Shown: positions 6,761-11,951 of the stretch, piece by piece
How the letters are laid out: each line of letters begins with the position of its first letter
Position numbering within the stretch: the stretch's first letter is position 1
Assembly (NCBI GenBank): GCA_945875135.1
Contig: CAMCJO010000030.1
Coordinates: forward strand, 1-11,951
DNA: 11,951 nt
Direction of reading: 5' to 3'
From: an uncultured Porphyromonas sp.
Lineage (GTDB): Bacteria; Bacteroidota; Bacteroidia; Bacteroidales; Porphyromonadaceae
Notes under the pieces: model-generated
Database searches by the model: none
Seen by the model: only the letters and a program-made list of their open reading frames with translations
Told to the model about the DNA's origin: nothing
Program-made: the position numbers and the translations under genes

Positions 6761-7228
6761 TTAGCGGGTTTGCGTGGTGGGTAGTTCGTCGGTAGTAGTG
6801 ATGGCGCTTTCGCTTTCCTTAGCGGGGGTGTTAGCACCTTCCCCATCGGATGTCATCGGCTGTGGGCGTAGCTTATCATCGAGCTTGCTTAGCGAATCGT
6901 ATGCCTTGCGATAGATGCTGGTACTGATGGTACGTACGATGACTTTGCGCAGTAACAGCGTGATGACTACCAGCAGTAGTAAGACTCCAGCACCTATGAG
7001 GAAGCTCCACCCCCAGCCCAGCTCCAGCCAAGTGTTGATCCCAGCTACTCCAGCGAAGAGTAGGAGTATGATCACAAACGGCATGAGTGACAATACTAGA
7101 AGTATCGTGAGGAGATTACCAGCGAGCTTCATGCCCGCGTCGGTGCTCGAGTATATTGCTCGGCGAGCGTATGCCTTGAGGTACTCCTTGGTGTGATGGA
7201 TAAAGCGAGATATCTTGAAGTCTTCCAT
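6761..7228 (-). CDS. Holin superfamily III / YqjE-like membrane protein
   Basis: The 155-aa protein has a basic amphipathic N-terminal helix (ISRFIHHTKEYLKAYARRAIY), two transmembrane helices at about 38-64 and 72-93 joined by a short tryptophan-rich turn (NTWLELGWGW), and a hydrophilic, Ser/Thr-rich cytoplasmic tail from about 115 with several Glu and Asp. This fits the 'phage holin family' (DUF1469/YqjE-like) proteins, which in chromosomal context are not lysis proteins but small inner-membrane proteins next to YtxH or DUF883 genes. It lies downstream of the YtxH gene and 14 bases before the 145-aa orphan. No phage genes are nearby. No promoter octamer is seen directly upstream, so read-through from the YtxH promoter is likely. 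Five heptamers (7235-7269) lie just before the start. Confidence 0.85.
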   Translation of the reverse strand: MEDFKISRFIHHTKEYLKAYARRAIYSSTDAGMKLAGNLLTILLVLSLMPFVIILLLFAGVAGINTWLELGWGWSFLIGAGVLLLLVVITLLLRKVIVRTISTSIYRKAYDSLSKLDDKLRPQPMTSDGEGANTPAKESESAITTTDELPTTQTR

Positions 7229-7234
7229 AGGGTG

Positions 7235-7269
7235 TTAGAAGTTAGATGTTAGAGATCAGAGGATAGAAA
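7235..7269. repeat. Five tandem heptamers (TTAGANN) before the holin-like gene
   Basis: The plus strand reads TTAGAAG TTAGATG TTAGAGA, then degenerate TCAGAGG and ATAGAAA: exactly five 7-base units. The tract begins six bases upstream of the holin-like ATG, so it would be transcribed into its leader. A second five-unit tract with the same core lies at 9478-9512. Confidence 0.7.
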
Positions 7270-7277
7270 GCAAAAAC

Positions 7278-7348
7278 AAAAGGGTAGCGTACTCATCTGT
7301 CGTCGGTGACCCGTGGTCCCCTTGTGCGGATGAGCGTGCTACCCTTTT
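7278..7348 (-). terminator. Long hairpin with T-rich tail after the YtxH gene
   Basis: AAAAGGGTAGC (7278-7288) pairs with GCTACCCTTTT (7338-7348). After a 3-base mismatch the stem continues as CTCATC/GATGAG, and an inner imperfect stem GGTGACC/GGTCCCC closes the apical part. On the minus strand the outer arm runs into TTTTGTTTTTGC. It lies about 50 bases past the YtxH stop and before the holin-like gene, so it may act as a partial terminator setting the YtxH to holin ratio. Confidence 0.65.
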
Positions 7349-7398
7349 AGTTCTCTTGAGTCTGTATTACTCAATGGAGATTGTCTCAGCTTGAGAGC

Positions 7399-7722
7399 TT
7401 ACTTGACAGCCTTCTTAGCCTCCTCGACAGTCTCTTTAGCTTTGCTGGCTGTCTCCTTAGCCTTGTCCACGGTCTCGTCGAACTGCTCCTCAACCTCCTC
7501 GGCAAACTTTGCGCCACGCTTTTGTAGCTTGTCGCGATAGGTCTCAAAACGATCCTTAGCCTCATAGTATCCCTCTACGAGCGAGTCGCGTGTGCGATCG
7601 GCCGTCGTGCTGAGGTCATCATAGAGACGATCACGCTTGTCGCGATCTGAGAGGTAAGTGATGGCTGCACCGATAGCAGCACCTATGGCAATACCTAATG
7701 CTATACGTCCTGTGTTATTCAT
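7399..7722 (-). CDS. YtxH-domain protein (gas-vesicle/GvpP-like small membrane protein)
   Basis: The 107-aa protein begins with a glycine/alanine-rich hydrophobic helix (RIALGIAIGAAIGAAITYL, residues 6-24) followed by a strongly basic segment (SDRDKRDRLYDDL), the signature of YtxH-domain proteins. The rest is a long charged amphipathic helix ending in repeated KETASKAKETVEEAKK units that recall LEA-type stress proteins. YtxH proteins are small membrane-anchored proteins, often induced by stress or stationary phase, and their molecular role is not established. The gene heads a module with the holin-like and orphan genes. Its 5' region (7723-7880) contains two stable hairpins but no perfect TAnnTTTG; the closest is TACCTTTA on the minus strand at 7873-7880. 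Confidence 0.88.
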   Translation of the reverse strand: MNNTGRIALGIAIGAAIGAAITYLSDRDKRDRLYDDLSTTADRTRDSLVEGYYEAKDRFETYRDKLQKRGAKFAEEVEEQFDETVDKAKETASKAKETVEEAKKAVK

Positions 7723-7772
7723 ATCTGTTCTGTTGTTTGATTTGTGAATATAATTTATCCTTGCTTATGCAT

Positions 7773-7801
7773 TCTCTAGATCGCATCTGACGATCTAGAG
7801 A
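7773..7801. promoter_or_regulatory. Perfect 11-bp stem-loop upstream of the YtxH gene
   Basis: TCTCTAGATCG (7773-7783) and its exact complement (7791-7801) flank a 7-base loop CATCTGA. No T-tract follows in either direction, so it is not a simple terminator. It lies 51 bases before the YtxH ATG and could be a leader RNA structure or an operator. Confidence 0.6.
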
Positions 7802-7820
7802 GTGTCTCGATGTACTCCCT

Positions 7821-7845
7821 TACTCCTATTTGCTATATAGGGGTA
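7821..7845. promoter_or_regulatory. Second 9-bp stem-loop in the same leader region
   Basis: TACTCCTAT (7821-7829) pairs with ATAGGGGTA (7837-7845) through nine positions including one G-U, around the 7-base loop TTGCTAT. It is 19 bases from the stem-loop at 7773-7801 and has the same loop length. Its function is unknown. Confidence 0.5.
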
Positions 7846-7948
7846 AAAGCAGGAGAAATCACCTTGACACTCTAAAGGTACAAAAAAACAGTCATACGAC
7901 AAGCCGAAGGCCGATTAACTTTCAGTTAAACGCTACTTCTACTTGTTG

Positions 7949-8836
7949 TTAGATACGCTCTAGGACTAGCTCGATGAGTCCGTCAATGCCTTGCTTGTAG
8001 TTGGTATTCATATTCAGGTTCTGACGCCCTGCGATGATGTAGCAGACAGTCAGCGTGTCGTGTCCGAGGAGGCTACCGATACCACTGAGGGCAGCCGACT
8101 CCATCTCAAAGTTGGTGATGCGCTGCCCCTCATACTCAAAGGCCTCGATCTTCTGATTTAGCGTCGGGTCAGCAAGTGGCAGGCGTAGCTGTCGTCCCTG
8201 AGGTGCGTAAAATCCGTTGGCCGCGATCGTACAGCCACGCACGATGTCTCCGTAGTCGCCGACGATCTGCTGGCAGAGCGACTCACTACAGTTGACTACG
8301 TAGGGATCGAGTCCCTTGATTGGCCACTGTAGCTGCTCCTTGAGCGCAACCTCAAAGGGTAGGTCGCGTATCGCCTCCGTATTGGCATAGAAAAAGAGCG
8401 ACCCCTCGAAGCCGATCGCCTTGTGTGCTGCGACGTAAGTGCCTATCGGCGTCTCAGGCTGCAGACCGCCACTGGTACCCACACGTACCATGGTCAGCTT
8501 GCGGTGGTTAGGACGTACTTGGCGAGTCTCTAAGTCGATATTGGCGAGCGCATCTAGCTCGTTGATGACGATCTCGATGTTGTCACAGCCTATGCCGTGG
8601 CTCTGTACCGTGATTCGCTTGCCACGATAAGTCCCTGTGATGGTGTGAAACTCACGATTGCTTACGGAGCACTCGTGCGAGTCAAAGTGTGATGCGATCA
8701 AGTCCACACGAGACGGATCGCCACAGAGGATGATCTTGTCAGCCAGTTGCTCAGGCTTCAGATGAAGGTGAAAGATCGAACCATCGTCATTGACGATCAG
8801 TTCGCTGGGAGGTATGATGCGATTCTGTGTACTCAT
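7949..8836 (-). CDS. Uridine phosphorylase-like nucleoside phosphorylase
   Basis: This enzyme of the PNP/UDP phosphorylase superfamily cleaves a nucleoside with phosphate to base plus (deoxy)ribose-1-phosphate in cytosolic salvage. From the chosen start it is 295 aa. Visible motifs are the phosphate-binding ILCGDPSRV (36-44), QSHGIGCDNIEIVINEL (78-94), MVRVGTSGGLQ (116-126) and the ribose-binding NFEMESAAL (242-250) with Glu-Met-Glu. These fit uridine phosphorylase-type enzymes best; purine specificity cannot be excluded by eye. An upstream in-frame ATG at 8893 would add 19 residues (MTEFLYFWRV...), but these look non-coding and would begin before the TATTTTTG promoter box at 8871-8878, so the start at MSTQNRIIPP is preferred. 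The gene seems to be monocistronic. Confidence 0.9.
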   Translation of the reverse strand: MSTQNRIIPPSELIVNDDGSIFHLHLKPEQLADKIILCGDPSRVDLIASHFDSHECSVSNREFHTITGTYRGKRITVQSHGIGCDNIEIVINELDALANIDLETRQVRPNHRKLTMVRVGTSGGLQPETPIGTYVAAHKAIGFEGSLFFYANTEAIRDLPFEVALKEQLQWPIKGLDPYVVNCSESLCQQIVGDYGDIVRGCTIAANGFYAPQGRQLRLPLADPTLNQKIEAFEYEGQRITNFEMESAALSGIGSLLGHDTLTVCYIIAGRQNLNMNTNYKQGIDGLIELVLERI

Positions 8837-8870
8837 AGTTGTATTTCGTTTGTAGTAAATGATGACTCTC

Positions 8871-8878
8871 CAAAAATA
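8871..8878 (-). promoter_or_regulatory. Bacteroidota -7 box TATTTTTG for the nucleoside phosphorylase
   Basis: The minus strand reads TATTTTTG, matching TAnnTTTG, 34 bases upstream of the ATG at 8834-8836. The spacing supports the shorter protein start. A -33 element is not obvious. Confidence 0.45.
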
Positions 8879-8938
8879 CAAAAACTCCGTCACATCTCCT
8901 CCTCTTCTCGAAAATCTTCACATTCGGCAAATCTCACG

Positions 8939-8962
8939 AGTAGCCCTCGGTAGGGAGCTACT
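8939..8962 (-). terminator. Possible weak terminator after the Fur-family gene
   Basis: AGTAGC-CCT pairs with AGGGAGCTACT, with a two-base bulge, around a short CGGT loop. It is about 30 bases past the stop codon. No real T-tract follows on the minus strand (CGTGAGATTTGCC), so termination is doubtful. Confidence 0.3.
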
Positions 8963-8993
8963 AACTGCGCATTGTCACGGGTCGGTACCTATC

Positions 8994-9422
8994 TTATGAG
9001 CGTTTGTTCTGACAGTGTGGGCAGATGCCTTTGATGACGAAGGAGATGGCGTGGGCGCTGTACCCCTTGGGCAGGCGTAGCGGAGGCACCTCGAGCATCT
9101 CCATGCAGTAGGAGTGCTGGCACCGCTCGCAGTAGAAGTGTATGTGCTCATCCTCACCGAGGCAGACGCCGTCGCTGGCGCAGAGCTCATAGTTGCACAC
9201 CCCTCGCCCGTCCTCAAAGGCGTGGACGATGTCATGAGCTAGAAAGAGCGTCAGCACCCGCGAGATGCTCGACTTATCCATCGGGTAGAGCGTCGTCTCC
9301 AGTTCGTTGAGACTCATCGGCTGCGTCGCTGCCATCAAGGCGCGCAGCACCAAGATGCGGTTTGCCGTGGTCCGTACTCCTTTTTGCTTGAAGTACTCTG
9401 CTAAGTCATCGTGTCTCGTCAT
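8994..9422 (-). CDS. Fur-family transcriptional regulator
   Basis: This 142-aa metal-responsive repressor has an N-terminal winged-helix domain (about 1-72, with NRILVLRALMAATQPMSLNEL and recognition-helix-like DKSSISRVLTLFLAHDIV) and a C-terminal dimerisation domain (about 76-142). Structural zinc ligands are expected at the paired CERC (98-101) and CPHC (134-137). The regulatory metal site is represented by EDEHIHFYC (90-98). Family members sense iron, zinc, manganese or peroxide; which one applies here cannot be told by eye. Additional cysteines at 76, 81, 87 and 106 are more than usual. A TACCTTTG box lies about 36 bases before the ATG, and the gene seems to be transcribed alone. No target operator is recognised in the window. 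Confidence 0.92.
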   Translation of the reverse strand: MTRHDDLAEYFKQKGVRTTANRILVLRALMAATQPMSLNELETTLYPMDKSSISRVLTLFLAHDIVHAFEDGRGVCNYELCASDGVCLGEDEHIHFYCERCQHSYCMEMLEVPPLRLPKGYSAHAISFVIKGICPHCQNKRS

Positions 9423-9457
9423 CGCTTAGTGGCTTTTGCTGTGAAGATCTGTCGCCC

Positions 9458-9465
9458 CAAAGGTA
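9458..9465 (-). promoter_or_regulatory. Bacteroidota -7 box TACCTTTG for the Fur-family gene
   Basis: The minus strand reads TACCTTTG, an exact consensus match and identical to the box at 114-121. The heptamer tract at 9478-9512 lies directly upstream, in the position where a -33 region or an activator site would be. Confidence 0.5.
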
Positions 9466-9477
9466 CGAAATTAAAGG

Positions 9478-9512
9478 TTAGAGATTAGAAGTTAGAGCTT
9501 AGAGATTAGACT
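9478..9512. repeat. Five tandem heptamers (TTAGANN) upstream of the Fur-family promoter
   Basis: The plus strand reads TTAGAGA TTAGAAG TTAGAGC TTAGAGA TTAGACT: five units with an invariant TTAGA core and exact 7-base phase. Looser CTAG-containing repeats continue to about 9570 (CACTAGACC, CACTAATGC, CACTAGCC). The tract covers about -20 to -55 relative to the -7 box. Confidence 0.75.
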
Positions 9513-9576
9513 CTAGAGGCACTAGACCTACTAGGAGCACTAATGCCACTAGCCACCCCTCTAGCCTCTTACACAA

Positions 9577-9618
9577 AACAAGCGGGTGAGTCAACCATCG
9601 TTGACCCACCCGCTTGTT
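9577..9618 (-). terminator. Rho-independent terminator of dnaK
   Basis: AACAAGCGGGTG (9577-9588) pairs perfectly with CACCCGCTTGTT (9607-9618). After one mismatch the stem continues GTCAAC/GTTGAC around a 4-base loop CATC. On the minus strand TTTTGTGT follows. It lies 17 bases past the dnaK stop codon. Confidence 0.9.
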
Positions 9619-9635
9619 TAGTAAGGGATCGGAGA

Positions 9636-11555
9636 TTACTTGATCTCCTCAAAGTCTGCGTCAGCTACATCGCCAGAGTCGTTGCCCTTTGCAGAGGAGT
9701 TGTCATTAGGCTGTGCGTTAGCACCTGGCTGAGGACCAGCCTGCTGCTGAGCGTTAGCTTGATTGTACATCTGCTCGGTAGCTGCGTGGAAGGCCGTGTT
9801 CAGCTCCTCCATAGCCTTGTCGATAGCAGGGATATCCTCCGCCTTGTGAGCCTTGCGCAGATTCTCTAGAGCAGCCTCGATCGGTGCCTTCTTGTCAGCA
9901 GGGATCTTGTCGCCTAGCTCCTTGAGCTGCTTCTCCGTAGAGAAGATCATGCTGTCTGCCTGGTTGAGCTTGTCGATACGAGCCTTAGCCTCCTCGTCAG
10001 CCTTAGCATTTGCCTCAGCCTCCTGCTTCATACGCTTGATCTCGTCATCGCTCAGACCGCTCGAAGCCTCGATGCGGATGTTCTGCTGCTTACCAGTAGC
10101 CTTGTCGACCGCCGTGACGTTGAGGATACCATTAGCATCAATGTCAAAGGTGACCTCGATCTGCGGCGTCTGGCGAGGTGCCGGAGCGATACCATCTAGG
10201 TTAAAGCGACCGATACTCTTATTATCCTTAGCTAGCGAACGCTCACCCTGTAGGACGTGGATCTCTACTGAAGGCTGGTTGTCCACAGCTGTGGTAAAGA
10301 TCTGACTCTTCTTCGTTGGGATCGTCGTATTCGCATCGATCAGACGAGTCATTACACCGCCCATCGTCTCCAGACCGAGTGACAGAGGCGTCACATCAAG
10401 GAGTAGAACATCCTTTACCTCGCCCGTTAGGACAGCTCCCTGGATAGCTGCACCGCAGGCGACCACCTCATCGGGGTTCACACCCTTAGAGGGCTCCTGG
10501 TTAAAGGTCTTCTTGACGATCTCCTGGATAGCGGGGATACGTGTCGAGCCACCTACGAGGATTACCTCATTGATGTCGCTCGCTGTGAGTCCTGCATCCT
10601 TGAGCGCCTGCTCACAAGGAGCTACGCAAGCGTGGATCAGCTTGTCAGCTAGCTGCTCAAACTTAGCACGTGTCAGCGTACGAACGAGATGCTTAGCGAT
10701 ACCATCTACAGGGATCAGGTAAGGTAGGTTGATCTCTGTCGAGGTCGAGCTTGAGAGCTCTATCTTAGCACGCTCAGCAGCATCCTTGAGGCGCTGCAGT
10801 GCCATATTGTCCTTGCGGGGATCGATACCCTCGTCCTTCATAAACTCCTCAGCGAGCCAGTCGATGATCACATGGTCAAAGTCATCACCACCTAGGTGCG
10901 TATCACCATTTGTGGACTTCACCTCAAAGACCCCGTCACCGAGCTCTAGGATAGAGATATCAAACGTACCACCACCGAGGTCGAAGACAGCGATCTTCAT
11001 ATCGGAGCCCTTCTTGTCAAGGCCGTAAGCTAGCGAAGCAGCCGTAGGCTCGTTGACGATACGACGCACCTTGAGTCCAGCGATCTCGCCAGCCTCCTTA
11101 GTAGCCTGACGCTGTGAGTCGTTGAAGTATGCGGGCACCGTGATCACCGCATCGGTGACCTCTGTGCCGAGGTAGTCCTCAGCTGTCTTCTTCATCTTCT
11201 GAAGGATCATCGCCGAGATCTCCTGTGGCGTGTAGAGACGTTCGTCGATGTCTACACGTGGGGTGTTGTTATCACCCTTGACCACTTTAAAGGGGACGCG
11301 CTCAGCCTCCTTCTCTATCTGCTCATAGGTCTCACCCATGAAGCGCTTGATCGAGTAGATCGTGTTCGTTGGGTTCGTGATAGCCTGACGCTTAGCGGGG
11401 TCACCCACCTTGCGCTCACCGCCCTCTACGAATGCTACTACTGAGGGAGTTGTCATACGTCCCTCGCTGTTGGGGATGACCTTACTCTCGCCACCCTCCA
11501 TGACTGCTACACATGAATTTGTAGTTCCTAAGTCTATACCAATTATCTTACCCAT
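9636..11555 (-). CDS. dnaK: Chaperone protein DnaK (Hsp70)
   Basis: This full-length 639-aa Hsp70 binds exposed hydrophobic segments of client proteins in an ATP-controlled cycle with DnaJ and GrpE. The N-terminal ATPase domain (about 1-382) shows [14 protein letters not shown] (5-18), [15 protein letters not shown] (168-182), [12 protein letters not shown] (190-201) and VGGSTRIP (334-341). The interdomain linker is [11 protein letters not shown] (383-393). The substrate-binding beta domain and helical lid follow, then a Gln/Asn/Gly-rich flexible tail ending DADFEEIK. The usual bacterial ending is EEVK or EEVD, so the Ile is a small variation. The gene stands alone with its own terminator; grpE and dnaJ are not in the window. 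No CIRCE element (TTAGCACTC-N9-GAGTGCTAA) is seen upstream, so HrcA control by a classical site is not supported. Confidence 0.99.
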   Translation of the reverse strand: MGKIIGIDLGTTNSCVAVMEGGESKVIPNSEGRMTTPSVVAFVEGGERKVGDPAKRQAITNPTNTIYSIKRFMGETYEQIEKEAERVPFKVVKGDNNTPRVDIDERLYTPQEISAMILQKMKKTAEDYLGTEVTDAVITVPAYFNDSQRQATKEAGEIAGLKVRRIVNEPTAASLAYGLDKKGSDMKIAVFDLGGGTFDISILELGDGVFEVKSTNGDTHLGGDDFDHVIIDWLAEEFMKDEGIDPRKDNMALQRLKDAAERAKIELSSSTSTEINLPYLIPVDGIAKHLVRTLTRAKFEQLADKLIHACVAPCEQALKDAGLTASDINEVILVGGSTRIPAIQEIVKKTFNQEPSKGVNPDEVVACGAAIQGAVLTGEVKDVLLLDVTPLSLGLETMGGVMTRLIDANTTIPTKKSQIFTTAVDNQPSVEIHVLQGERSLAKDNKSIGRFNLDGIAPAPRQTPQIEVTFDIDANGILNVTAVDKATGKQQNIRIEASSGLSDDEIKRMKQEAEANAKADEEAKARIDKLNQADSMIFSTEKQLKELGDKIPADKKAPIEAALENLRKAHKAEDIPAIDKAMEELNTAFHAATEQMYNQANAQQQAGPQPGANAQPNDNSSAKGNDSGDVADADFEEIK

Positions 11556-11602
11556 AGTATTGTGTTGTTTGTTGATTTCTTATTTGTTAATGTCTCTGTC
11601 GG

Positions 11603-11627
11603 CTGACCCGGTTCATCCGTAGGTCAG
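11603..11627. promoter_or_regulatory. Stem-loop in the dnaK upstream region
   Basis: CTGACC and GGTCAG pair, and an inner CGG/CCG extends the stem to nine pairs around loop TTCAT with a two-base bulge (TA). It is 48 bases before the dnaK ATG and would be in the leader if transcription starts further upstream. No T-tract follows in either direction. It may be a leader structure or operator; no convincing -7 box was found. Confidence 0.4.
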
Positions 11628-11665
11628 ACGCTTACATTACATAGGTATCAAACATTGTGCCACGA

Positions 11666-11723
11666 CGCAAGCACTTGCGACATTATGTCAAAGTGCCACC
11701 AAGTCCAAACCAAGGACTCGTGG
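11666..11723. repeat. Cluster of three small palindromes
   Basis: CGCAAG-CA-CTTGCG (11666-11679), GACAT-T-ATGTC (11679-11689), and CCAC..AGTCC with GGACT.GTGG (11696-11723) follow each other almost without gaps. The dense palindromes and lack of a believable gene suggest an intergenic repeat element. A 67-codon open frame across it on the minus strand (MKRSMTCGRTRR...) looks like a by-product. Confidence 0.5.
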
Positions 11724-11798
11724 ATGTGTAACCCTGTGTAGGGACGCACGGTCGTGTTTAGCGAGAGGGCGTCCGTTGTGTCAAAGCGATAGGAGTAA

Positions 11799-11855
11799 CT
11801 CGTTGTAGGGGCGGACCTGCGTGTCCGCCCGCAGGTCATACTGCGCTTCAACGAG
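11799..11855. repeat. REP-like element with nested, mutually exclusive hairpins
   Basis: The outer arms CTCGTTG (11799-11805) and CAACGAG (11849-11855) enclose GGGCGGAC (11809-11816) paired with GTCCGCCC (11823-11830). GACCTGC (11814-11820) can alternatively pair with GCAGGTC (11831-11837). The core GTAGGGGCGGACCTGCG resembles an earlier GTAGGGACGCACGGTCG at 11738-11754, so two copies of a related element may be present. G+C-rich GTAGGG..GC..AC palindromes are common dispersed repeats in bacterial genomes; I infer membership by appearance. Confidence 0.55.
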
Positions 11856-11858
11856 AAC

Positions 11859-11951
11859 GGGGCTGTGTCAATAGTCCATTTGTCGTTTGAGAGAGTGGGG
11901 AGGCTGGGAATTTTGTTAAGCAGCGATGCTGAAGACGTTTTTCGACAAGTA
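11859..11951 (-). mobile_element. Probable end of an insertion sequence (partial)
   Basis: GGGGCTGTGTCA at 11859-11870 resembles the terminal inverted repeat of IS elements of the IS1182/IS5 kind (GGGCTGTCTCAAAA-like). About 45 bases inside it a minus-strand reading frame ends, which is the expected geometry for the 3' end of a transposase beside the IS end. The element would continue beyond the right edge. The other terminal repeat and any target duplication cannot be seen, so the family is uncertain. Confidence 0.4.
11916..11951 (-). CDS. Last codons of a putative transposase (partial)
   Basis: From the right edge the minus strand reads YLSKNVFSIAA and then TAA at 11916-11918. Only 11 residues are visible, so the assignment depends on the IS-like terminus next to it. 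It could be the end of another kind of gene. Confidence 0.3.
   Translation of the reverse strand, partial: YLSKNVFSIAA

Noticed and set aside
6761..7228. Holin-like gene as evidence of a prophage
   Set aside because: No phage structural, lysis or integration genes are nearby. The YtxH-holin pairing is a known chromosomal arrangement.
8837..8893. Longer N-terminus for the nucleoside phosphorylase (start at 8893)
   Set aside because: The added 19 residues do not look like the family, and the earlier start would lie upstream of the TATTTTTG promoter box.
9853..10305. 150-codon plus-strand frame opposite dnaK
   Set aside because: It is serine- and leucine-rich antisense translation of a perfectly conserved dnaK region, without its own signals.
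11556..11660. CIRCE operator or heat-shock sigma-32-type promoter in front of dnaK
   Set aside because: Neither TTAGCACTC/GAGTGCTAA nor a convincing sigma-32 pattern is visible; only an unrelated CTGACC/GGTCAG hairpin is present.
11648..11851. 67-codon minus-strand open frame upstream of dnaK
   Set aside because: It runs through the palindrome cluster and half of the REP-like element, has a composition unlike its neighbours and lacks a promoter box, so it is probably a by-product of repeat sequence.

Overview
The window looks like a chromosomal segment of a Bacteroidota anaerobe, most likely a Porphyromonas-type organism. The reasons are a G+C content that looks close to 50%, genes without clear Shine-Dalgarno sequences, several upstream octamers fitting the Bacteroidota -7 promoter consensus TAnnTTTG, and a protein fragment that ends in a type IX secretion (T9SS) C-terminal signal behind a leucine-rich-repeat type tail. 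Every gene I can support is on the minus strand, so transcription runs right to left.

Layout from left to right. (1) 1-64 is probably the 5' end of a gene leaving the window, with a signal-peptide-like start and its own TACCTTTG box. (2) 65-427 has no gene. It holds a four-unit, 22-bp-period hairpin array (233-316) and a strong minus-strand terminator (346-379). (3) 428-6087 is an apparent five-gene operon read from 6087 down: a secreted 231-aa protein, a single-pass membrane coiled-coil protein, a TolC-family outer-membrane protein (4-bp overlap), an SF1B RecD-like helicase, and a 3' remnant of an LRR/T9SS cargo gene overlapping the helicase end. A TATCTTTG box at 6184-6191 and the terminator at 346-379 bracket it. 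(4) 6309-7722 is a three-gene module: YtxH-like protein, holin-III/YqjE-like membrane protein, and a small basic orphan. The order and architecture recall enterobacterial yqjD-yqjE-yqjK. A hairpin with a T-rich tail separates the first gene from the other two. (5) 7949-8836 is a uridine phosphorylase-like enzyme and 8994-9422 a Fur-family regulator, each with a TAnnTTTG box. (6) 9636-11555 is a complete dnaK with a strong terminator. (7) 11556-11951 is gene-poor and full of palindromes. It ends in what looks like the terminus of an insertion sequence, with the last codons of its transposase.

Functionally this is mostly housekeeping and envelope biology: a chaperone, nucleoside salvage, a metal-type regulator, envelope-stress-like small membrane proteins, and an outer-membrane channel operon. 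I see no convincing phage-defence or CRISPR system. The most unusual signals are non-coding: the 22-bp alternating-hairpin array, two separate tracts of exactly five heptamers (TTAGANN), and the cluster of mutually exclusive hairpins beside the IS end. The TolC operon is also odd, because it contains a helicase and a coiled-coil membrane protein but no adaptor or pump.
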